A DNA stretch of 64,000 bases from positions 124,001-188,000 of the forward strand of contig JALBUN010000016.1 in NCBI GenBank assembly GCA_025174535.1, written 5' to 3'. The translations under genes were made by a program, and so were the position numbers. Positions 55,613 to 64,000 of the stretch are shown here, piece by piece; the stretch's first letter is position 1, and each line of letters begins with the position of its first letter. The notes under the pieces were generated by a model. The model saw nothing but the letters and a program-made list of their open reading frames with translations. It was not told the origin of the DNA and made no database searches. The stretch comes from Cantharellus purpuraceus (taxonomy: Eukaryota > Basidiomycota > Agaricomycetes > Cantharellales > Hydnaceae).

Positions 55613-57130
55613 ATGCTCTCCTCGTGGACTGTGTCTGTGCTGTCGTTCCTCGGAATTGCATACGCCGGTGTAATCGACGTCTCTCCTGCACGTTTGTTCC
55701 CACGCGCTTCGTCCGGCTGCCAAGCGGGAGGCGAAACGTCATGCCAAAACACTACCACGCAGGACAATCTCTGTTGCTTTGAATCACCCGGCGTGAGTAC
55801 GCCGTCCCGTCTCCTGTTATTATCTCTGAAAATGTGGTCCACACCAGGGGCTGTTGCTGCAAACCCAGGTATGCCCATCTTTCATATCATATTATTTCTA
55901 CTGCATCCTTCTGTCAGTTCTGGGACACGTCAGGCCCCGGAGTGAACCTTCCGAATTCCTGGACTGTTCATGGCAAGTTCATGACATACAATCTGATTGA
56001 ACGGTAACTCATCGAATGTCAGGACTTTGGCCGGATAAGTACGTCTACGTTATACGCTGCCATGGCTGTTTGGGTTAAAGTACAATTCAGTTGCGATGGA
56101 TCGTTCACGGAGAACTGTGACCCATCTCGTGCTTACACTGGTATGACCTCTGTGAGTCTGTGGTTTTCTAAAGATATTTCAAGGCAACGTTTATGTCAAT
56201 CACTGTATCATAGATCATCCAGAACGCTGGCCAGACAGAGCTTCTAGATTTCATGAACACCGTGCGTACATCTTGACACATATTCCAAGATGCCTATTGA
56301 GTCATTTAGTTCTGGGTTGACATCAACGGGAAAAATGAACGATTCTGGGAGGTGCGTTGTCAAGGACATCTTGCTTTACTACTTTTAGCTGATTGCTTGG
56401 GAATACGTCAGCATGAGTGGTCCACTCACGGAACCTGCTACAGGTGCGCCTTTCTTAGATCAAGACTACATATGGATTGATTTCCCTTCTGGCTCCCAGC
56501 ACCCTCCAACTGCAGTGTCTCCCATCAGACGCTCAGACAGGCACAGATGTGAGTAAGAGCTAAAGCCAAAGACGCACCCTCATTCGTTTTTCACAGGCCG
56601 TGGATTTCTTCCTTACTGTCGAGAAGCTCTTCAAGGTATGTCGAGAACTTGGCGTCCACCATGAAGACACTAACTGTAAGTGTTAATTTCAAGTCGCTTC
56701 CTACCTTCGATTGGCTCTCCCAAGGGGGTATCACGCCTTCTACGACCGATACTTTCACTCTTGACCAGATCACGAGTGCACTAAAGTCTGCATCTGTATG
56801 TGCAATTCATAAATCAGTGTAATTCACTACTGACAACCTGTCTTCTTGTTTGTTACTTTCTGCTCACATCCGGTGGCCCGTATTTCTTCATGGATCCTCT
56901 GCCGGAAATGACTAGGGAGTAACACCTGCACTCGACTGCAAGGGTACGGACATCAACCAAATCAGCTGGTACTTCAATCTTCAGGGCAGTATGATCGACG
57001 GTAATTTCATTCCCATTGGTGAGTTGACTTTTCTTTGAGTTACGGCTGGAGGTGCTCAAAAGAGATTAAAGACGCGCCGGTGTCGGGCTCTTGCGCGTCC
57101 AGCGGACTTACGTACCCACCGAAATCTTGA
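55613..57130 (+). CDS. Secreted ribonuclease T2-like protein, 13 exons
   Basis: RNase T2 enzymes cleave single-stranded RNA outside the cell or in the vacuole. A signal peptide (MLSSWTVSVLSFLGIAYAG) is followed by the family's Cys-rich start (CQNTTTQDNLCCFESPG) and GLLLQTQFWDT. CAS I is WTVHGLWPDNCDG and CAS II FWEHEWSTHGTC, where the usual Lys before His is Thr. The C-terminal part has LPTFDWLSQGGITP, ALDCKGTDINQISWYF and the end SCASSGLTYPPKS. Exons: 55613-55792, 55848-55868, 55918-55972, 56023-56038, 56091-56151, 56214-56261, 56310-56351, 56412-56443, 56500-56548, 56597-56635, 56694-56795, 56916-57018, 57072-57130; all phases agree. The intron after 55972 has a GC donor. No stop or frameshift was found. 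Confidence 0.92.
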
Positions 57131-57139
57131 TAGTGGTTG

Positions 57140-57849
57140 CAGGGCAGTTTTGGAAGCTCGTTTCATTGGTTGGTAGAATTTCAAGCGATATTAATTCTGC
57201 AAGTAGGCTTCCAACCTTGACAGCTGCATCATAGTTCTTTAGCAGAGAGTGTAGTGAATTCAATTTATTGGACAAAACGATGTGGACATAGCTGAGGTCA
57301 GGAATGTTTCCAATTGAGAGACCGACGCCTCCTGTGCGTCCGCGGGCATGCCGCTAAGAATATCCACTTATCAGAGACTGCTGTCCGTTTGTGTCCGGTG
57401 CTATATGAATGCATGGTCGCTTCAACCCGGACTTCCTCCTCAGAGTAGATCCTCTCGCAGTTATGAAACGGGGAACTCTCCATCCACGAAACCGCGCACA
57501 GGTATCGCAAATTAATGCAGCCCAGCGGACATGTCAGTCCAATCACAGTCTGTTTGTTCCACCTTCGCGCCCTTCCGTCCGAATAGTGTTCTGCATCTAA
57601 TTCATTTTTCTCAAATGTCACTGGAAACCGCGGGAGATGATACGCACATAGATCGTCAACGAACAATGCCATATCATCTCGGATTGGGAGGGGGTGCCAT
57701 TTTGTTGTCGACGCTTCCCGCGGTGGACCTGCTTCCGTCCCGTCGTTATTGGAAGAGTGTGCCACTGATGCAGCCCGTGATGGTCCTGAAGTTGAGGCTG
57801 CTGATGATGGCCCTGCGGTCCGACGTTCAGTCTGGGAGGTGTGTGGCAT
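57140..57849 (-). CDS. U1: unknown host gene, convergent with RNase T2 (exon structure unresolved)
   Basis: The minus frame from 57849 (MPHTSQTERRTAGPSSAAST) has a Ser/Ala-rich start and then a structured part (MALFVDDLCAYHLPRFPVTF; VIGLTCPLGCINLRYLCAVS). A later exon in another frame reads GRTGGVGLSIGNIPDLSYVH and VGSLLAELISLEIL. It is matched in the duplicate at 62190-61905 with mostly conservative changes, which supports coding. I do not recognise the family. Its 3' end runs into the 3' end of RNase T2. An 18-bp GTAAGT...TTCTTAG stretch (clear in the duplicate) looks like splice sites but is too short for a normal intron. Confidence 0.5.
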
Positions 57850-58256
57850 CTGTCTGCTAAAGTGCCATTGGAAAACTGCAGGATGTGTTGAAGTTGGAGA
57901 TCCTACACTGTTGTATCACCCGATTTTACAGCTGTATGAAGCAGAATGTCAGTGCGCAATGTATGTAGACTGTGATGGTGTACAGCACTCTTGAGGACAA
58001 TCAAGAAACGGCGCTGACATTCGAGATTATGATATCGCACAGTGATATGCATTGAAAATTGTGCCATCTTTGAAGCCAATATATGCAAGTAAGGTGAATC
58101 TTCAAGTTATTTCTGAAGCAGCCCCAGTGATTAAATATTCAAACGTCCCCACACTCGGCCCTCCCAGTGACAGGGTAATATTACGAAACGATGGTTCACT
58201 GTAAATTCGCCCTATCAGCCAGCACCAACCGAACATGACGGACAAATAGTCCGCCA
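57850..58256. other. Intergenic, part of duplicated block
   Basis: 57850-58100 is repeated at about 62700-62960. The rest matches sequence downstream of D1 (about 18950-19080) in reverse. No gene seen. Confidence 0.5.
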
Positions 58257-59955
58257 CTACGCCTCCAAAGTAATTTCGGCGGCCTGTGGTCGGGACTGAA
58301 TTTCTTCAAGCTCAATATCACCTTCTGTCATCTCTGCCGGCATAGCCGACTCTGTGGACTTGACCATGTCCTGTGATGCTTCAGATCCAACACCCTCATC
58401 GACGGGCGAATCACCAAACTCGGCCACCACAGCGTCGTGGATGCTTTGTGTGGCCGCATGGAAACTGCCGAGGGAGATGTTAGGGATTCCCCGGGAGGTG
58501 GTGCCGTTGGGGTGCGCGGATCTCCTTTGGAGGTCGAGGTGGAAACGGCAGATGATGATTGACGATAAGCTGTATATGTTTAGTAGATGTCTGAAATTCC
58601 GTATTCGGACTCACCTCTGCTGAATAGGTTCAAGGACAGCTGACATTGTAGGCTAAAGTAAAGGTTGAAGGGGCACGGCAGCAGATACCAATGTGTGACG
58701 TACTCTCAAGGTCTAGTGCATCCAGTTAGAAATGGCATATATAATGATATATCCACATACCAATCGCAAGATCGTGCTAGAAAGAGTGAGGGTCAACACA
58801 AATCTGATAATAATCAATTCAGGATTCGTTGACGGTGATAGCGCCGGATGAAATACCCGAATCTTATCAGACCTGATATTCATGTCTATCTGTGAGAATT
58901 CTACCGTAACTGAGATCATAGCTTACATTGCTGGGCCAGTAAATGTGTCAGCGAAAGCTTGTTCCATGCCGATCGTTTGTAGACTCTCCATGTTCCAAGT
59001 GTGCCGGCGAGTGTCACAGCAACCACTATCGTGTCAAACAATATGACCGCGATCCCATCGACGTCAAGAACTAAAAGAAGGGAATCAACCATGCCATAAT
59101 AAATATGACTTTCACGTGTCTTACGTCTGGTGAATCATTGAGCACAGTTCATTTCAGACTATGCTGTACTTACATGTGGATAGTGTTCAGTTGCGCACTG
59201 GTGATGTCACATCCATCCAAGATTGCTACTGCCTATAATGGGTGTCTGTCATGCCTGTCAACAGAAATGCAGACATACACATACCAGTTTCGATATGATG
59301 GCACAACCTCCGAGGACTCCGAGAACACCCAATACGGCCCTCTTCCGATCGCTAACCGCATATGCCCGCGCCAGTAGAAGCCCTGCATCATTAGTGTCAT
59401 CAATCATCCACTGCTGTAAAGGAAAGCTCATATCACCTTGAATACCGACGAAAGGGAGGAGACTGAGAGCATCGATAAAGTGAAAAACCCCATCACATGT
59501 TCTAATTTGCATGAATTTCTGCGTTACAATGGCTTCCCTTGAACTTACTACGTCATGTGTCATCTATGTGCATGAACGCATGTCATCAACAGGAACAGAC
59601 CTGAAGTGATGTGAAATTGAAAAAATTCCCAAATATCTCTAGCGAGAGATACAGTAGCATGAGGTATCGTGCCAGAAGATACAAGGCCGTTCCAAGTTTA
59701 AATGCTTTATTCCAGACATACAGAATCTCACGTGAGATTGTCAGAAAGGTGTCGTAGGAAAAGAGAGCTGTTTCAAGCAGAAAGCCGTTAGCGGGGTTGC
59801 GCACACAAGCCTTCAGCTCACTGAGGGCTAATATGAAGGCGTAATTGAGAGCCATACTGATACATATGATTAACCAAATAAATGTGCATATAGTGAGAGG
59901 CGACGCACTTATCTGACACTGCTTGAATTTCCGCCTGTTCTGCCTGAGCTGCCAT
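58257..59955 (-). CDS. D5: DUF6533-type multi-pass membrane protein, apparently intact
   Basis: Nine exons in consistent phase. Exon 1 from 59955 (MAAQAEQAEIQAVSD); exon 2 MALNYAFILAL; exon 3 ALFSYDTFLTISREILYVWN; exon 4 59563-59285 (THDVVSSREAIVTQ ... ARAYAVSDRKRAVLGVLG); exon 5 AVAILDGCDITSAQLNTI; exon 6 DVDGIAVILFDTIVVAVTL; exon 7 MNIRSDKIRVFHPALSPS; short exon 8; exon 9 IIICRFHLDLQRRSAHPN and the acidic tail to ITLEA at 58257. Hydrophobic stretches fit a multi-helix membrane protein; DUF6533 has no known function. Unlike D1, D2 and D4 it has TGG where they have TAG in exon 4. The intron before exon 4 would be only about 37 nt, which is short but possible. Confidence 0.75.
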
Positions 59956-61928
59956 GCCGATGGAACGATAAAGGGAGAGGTATACCAAGTGGACTAGACT
60001 ATGAGTATGTGATGGGTAGAACACCATATATATATACTGAAATCTAGGAGTGCTATTTGTGTATGTGACATCCTGGTATCAACAGCAACGAACCGCTAGG
60101 CCAATAGCCATGCCGCTGAAATACTTTGACCTCGTGGACATAGTGGTGATGTTTCGTCAGAAGTCCTGTGCAGCACATGTGACCCAGCAAGTCCGTGCTA
60201 CGTAAGTATCGCATTGAAGGGAACTGTCCCCACAGCGTGGTCTCGGCTATCATGTCGAAGACTCGCAAACAGGACATTCTTACCGATAGCATGAGGGTGA
60301 ACCAAATTTACGGACTGATGTTGCAAAAATCAGAACTGATTCATTGTCTATAGTCAAATTATTTGGCACTACGTTGACAACATGTGCATCTATGAATTGA
60401 AGTCTGATTCAGTAGACGTGGCATGTCAGATATAGGGGAACATACGAAGTGAGGTGCCGTGGAAGACTGCTACATTAAACTTGCGACAGGTGGAATACCT
60501 AATCTTTCATCAGTTTCAGTGTCTGTAAACATCATACACGTGTGCACCTATATGATGTCTCGTCCACTAGCCTCTGATCACTCGTCATGAATGGTGGCGC
60601 CAATAAATCCGCAGAACATAACAACATAACAATGGCCTCACGGAGGTATTCATTAAGGCGTCTGAAAAAAGAGTAGCGCTATCAGCAACTGATGGCCTCA
60701 GTCTCAAGCTCCCGGACATCTGATATTTGACCATAACGGACGGAGAGTTGAAGGCACACTGATTTCTCAACAAGAGGCTGAAGTGCCATGGCGGTACCAA
60801 CATATAACAGTGGCTGTATGAGCGCACACGCAAGGGTCGCCGAGCTCAGATGCGACCCCCTGGGTCATAGTAACGGTCTTCGGCGTTCGGGTCAGCGACA
60901 AATTTGGCCTCTATATTGATGTTCTGAATCTTGTGATATATCAGCATAAGCATTGCCTAGTTGAAAGGCAATTCATGAAAGCGGCAGGAACTGGTGCCAA
61001 CTGAGGGCGCACCTTGGTTCCGATGATCTGGATGGCTGGCATACGAACGAGAATGGCTCATCAACTATTTTTTTTGAAATCAGACATACCCATGCAAATA
61101 CCTAAACTCACCTTTGTCAACGTTCGACGGAAACTCCACGTGAATGTAGCCGCCCAAAATTAATCGGATGACCATGCTGAATCAGCAAGAGAGCTTCCGC
61201 AAACTGGATGTTACCATTGGCAAGTCCTCTGCGCTGGCTGTGTGCATATTATTGTGAGTTTTGCCATTCTCATTTGATCACACACGCACCCACTCAAGCG
61301 CCGAGGAGTTGGTACCATCGGCGTCGTTTGGTTTCTAATGGTTGGAGTGTGGGGTAGTTGTTGAAGGTCGGGGACCTGAATTTAAGGCTGAGAGTATGAC
61401 GAAAGTGCGTCCAATATCGATATGTATGAGAAGTGCCTAGTGGCTGCTAAGTTGCTATGGGGCAGGCCATAAGTCAGTATTCTTGCAGCCATCACAACTA
61501 CGATCTCATAGCCCCCCCAATCTAATCCGGCCTCCATACCATCCACATCAGCATTCCACCTCCCCTTTGCCGGCACTGCTTCCTCCATCCCCCTGCCTTC
61601 GCCCCCACCAGGACGTAACTATGTGCGAGAAGCTTCGACCACCCCTTTCATTAAGAGTCATCCATGATCCAGCGGCCTGCATGCGAGCGGCCATGTTCTT
61701 GATTCTGACCGATGTTAGGCTGCATCTTCGAATTTACGGGGACCGGACACGGCAAAATATCCCTATCCAGATATGTTCCCGTGACCTAGAACGCGATCAT
61801 GTCTGGGTGCTGGAGTGACGAGAACGTGATAATGAAGTGGCAAGCTCACTGATACGTATGCACCAGAACCCCACATCCCCTTCAACATCTCCCTCCTCCG
61901 GCTCCTAGCCAAGCATGGAAAGCCCTAT
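59956..61928 (-). other. Upstream region of D5 and remains of another host unit
   Basis: 59956-61150 matches the D1-D2 intergenic sequence in reverse, with CCTTTGTCAACGTTCGACGG at about 61107 (without the LTRs that unit 1 carries). 61150-61900 matches the region downstream of D1 and D2. A sixth unit probably once lay to the right. No coding frame supported. Confidence 0.55.
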
Positions 61929-62731
61929 CAAAGATGCGCCTGTGTCGGGCTCTTGCGCGTCCAGCGGACTCACGTACCCACCGAAATCCTGATAGTGATT
62001 GTAGGGCGGTTTTGGAAGCTCTTTTGGTAGAATTTCAAGCGACATTAATTCTGCAAGCAGGCTTCCAGCCTTGACAGGTGCATCACGTTTCCTTAGAAGA
62101 GAGTGTAGTGAATTCAAGTGATTGGACAAGACGATGAGTATCCACAGATCAGGAAGGTGTCCAATTGAGCGACCGACGCCTCCTGTGCGTCCGCAGGCAT
62201 GCCGCTAAGAATATCTACTTACCAGAGACTGCTGTCCCTTTTTGTCCGCCCTATATGAGTGCACGGTGGCTTCAACCCGGGCTTCCTCCTCAGAGCAGAT
62301 CCTCTAAGTTATGAAACGGGCGGCGGTGGAAACTCTCCATCCACGAAAACGCGCACAGGTATCGCAAATTAATGCAGCCCAGCGGACATGTCAGTCCAAT
62401 CACAGTCTGTTTGTTCCATTACTCTCGACTACCTTCGCGCCCTTCCGCCCGGGTAGAATGTTCTGCATCTATTCAGTTTTTCTCAAATGTCGCTGGAAAC
62501 CGCGGGAGATGATCGCCCATAGATCGTCAACAAACAATGCCACATCATCTTAGATTGGGAGGGGGTGCCATTTCCTTGTCGACACCTCCCGCGATGGACC
62601 TGTTTCCGTCCCATCTTGGTTGGAAGAGTGTGCCGCTGATGCAACCCGTGATGGTCCTGAAGTGCCAAATTCAGTCTGGGAGGTGTGCCGCATCTGTCGG
62701 TCAAAGTGCCATCGGAGACTGCAGGATCCAA
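61905..62731 (-). pseudogene. U2: duplicate of U1, probably broken
   Basis: The C-terminal frame (62129-61905) reads LNSLHSLLRKRDAPVKAGSL and goes on through the antisense of the RNase T2 exon (YQDFGGYVSPLDAQEPDTGA). The N-terminal half is shifted relative to U1 (several indels between 62300 and 62700) and has no Met-initiated frame like that at 57849. The product is unknown. Confidence 0.5.
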
Positions 62732-62960
62732 TTCTATCTAAAAGGGTTGAAGTTAGAGATCCTACACTGTTGTATCACCCAATTTGACAGCTGTATGGCG
62801 CAGAATGTCAGTGTTCGATGTAGACTGCACCCTCCTTGATGATTTACAGCACTCTCGAGGACAATCAAGAAACGGCGTAATGCTACTCACTTGACATTCG
62901 AGATTATGTTATCGCAGTGATATGCATTGAATACTTGTGCCATCTTTGAACCCGATATAT
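61929..62960 (+). repeat. Partial duplicate of 57060-58110
   Basis: The sequence from the last exon of RNase T2 through U1 to about 58110 is repeated in the same orientation with many substitutions and small indels. It places a second U-type gene fragment beside the end of the D5 unit. Confidence 0.88.
61932..61992 (+). pseudogene. RNase T2 last-exon fragment
   Basis: It encodes APVSGSCASSGLTYPPKS and the stop at 61990-61992, identical in protein to exon 13 of the gene at 55613. No other RNase T2 exon is present, so this is a duplication fragment only. Confidence 0.9.
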
Positions 62961-64000
62961 GAAAGTAAGGTGAACTTACATCTTACGCATATATTGCTCT
63001 CCAGATTAGTCTCCCAGGCGTCATAGGCTACAAATCGTGCAAACTGTTACCTCGCGTTTTTATACACGTTTAAATTTATGTGTTCCGTCGACACACGGAA
63101 CAGTGTGTCGGATCCAAAGTCTGCAGCGGGTCATCGTCTTGCAGGAAGTTGACCAAACATCTCAGCTGAAGCCCTATTTCTGTTGCTTTCGCTTGGAACG
63201 CGTTGCGTTTTCCGGCTTGGGACATCTGTCGGCATCTTCTTCCGTTCTACAGGAGCGTGGGCAGGAGTAGTGCCCGTAAAACAATGGCAGCTGGCTGCTG
63301 GCATCCATGTACAACGCCACTGTTTCAAAGAACATGGTGTCGCCGCCCATGTATCGACGACGCCTTCCGCAACGGCAGCGATTCCATCCTGAAATGTGTA
63401 AACACGACTACTTTCGGCCAATAAGTCGCTCAAATGCTGAAGCGTTGCATAAAAAGGAGATGTTAGTGGTAGCCCCCGAATGTTGATAATGGGTCCAATC
63501 CATGGACTCGCCCCGATATTGGAAATAGGTGCTATTGGTCGTAATTGAGACCCTCATTCAACCACCACTGATTGATCACAACTTGAAAAAGAACTTACGC
63601 TGAGTCACGAACCGATATGTCTGAGCATCTCAGAGTATCGCTTCGATTCCCGATACCACATCGTTCGAGATGCGTTCTTGTCGTAAAAGAAATCACACAG
63701 CTTACAATGACACAAAGTTTGCTCGGAGTTCTGCGACTACGTAACAGGCCTCAAATTTCCTTTGAACCCGCTCCTCCCACCAAGAACTATATAATTGCAG
63801 TGAGCAAATGAAATCTCCTTTCTGAAAAATAGAAAACCGTGATCTTGCCGTTTTATGCAATGGATCAAACCCGGGCACTATCTCCAGGTGTCAACCAACT
63901 AGACGGGGTGTCCGGCAATGAAACGGCGAGGGGAGACACCCGCTAGTGCATCTTCTCGTTAAGATCGCCTGGGCCTTTATTTTCCTTTGTAACAATAATT
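62961..64000. other. Right end of window: no recognised gene
   Basis: A 100-residue minus frame (63433-63131) and shorter plus frames exist but carry no known motif. The sequence is CpG-rich and has no LTR ends, so it is probably host DNA, perhaps the edge of a gene beyond the window. Confidence 0.4.

Overview
The window looks like a transposon-dense stretch of a filamentous basidiomycete genome, most likely an Agaricomycete. The evidence is many short GT-AG introns, chromodomain Ty3/gypsy and Ty1/copia elements of the type common in mushrooms, a DUF6533-type membrane-protein family and a multi-exon secreted RNase T2. No tRNA, rRNA, CRISPR array or prokaryotic signal was seen. The species cannot be named from sequence alone.

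Layout. 1-17052 is a nest of LTR retrotransposons. It holds a decayed copia (CopA copy 1, minus strand), a CopE fragment, an LTR-like repeat (N07), a chromodomain gypsy pol with an antisense ORF (GypA), a hairpin-rich element (HP), a 1.4-kb LTR (L14) and a small copia (CopC). CopC sits in exon 2 of a DUF6533-type gene. 17053-29630 is a tandem array of about 5.3-kb host units, each carrying one such gene (D1, D2, D3). 29631-39930 is a second mosaic: CopE, L14, GypA pol, inverted HP, M06 LTR, a MITE piece, N07, HP, GypB-type LTR, then CopA copy 2 split by an intact 565-bp MITE. 39931-43990 is an inverted host unit with gene D4. 43991-53160 holds stacked solo LTRs and a degenerate gypsy element (GypB). 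53161-64000 is mostly host DNA: an RNase T2 gene with all exons resolved, a convergent unknown gene, the best-preserved DUF6533-type gene (D5, minus) and a partial duplication of the RNase T2 3' end plus its convergent neighbour.

How it was built. Five-base target-site duplications (TCTGC, GATGT, CCCTC, AATTG, GGGAC, CAAGC, TCAAT, AAGAC, and TAGTC/TAGCC with one mismatch) give an insertion order, with up to three layers. Two L14 LTRs join unrelated elements and lack duplications, which suggests recombination between dispersed LTR copies. Several premature stops are TGA where an Arg CGA is expected, and older copies show CpG changed to TpG or CpA, as expected of cytosine methylation and deamination.

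The most unusual signal is a dense series of perfect 7-11 bp stem-loops, about one per 50-75 nt, running through the leader, LTR and protein-coding sequence of HP and GypB. Next are an array of eight TGASTCA (Gcn4/AP-1-type) sites in one L14 LTR, a large antisense ORF in GypA, copia primer sites matching the anticodon arm of initiator tRNA-Met, and an RNase T2 whose CAS II lysine is replaced by threonine.
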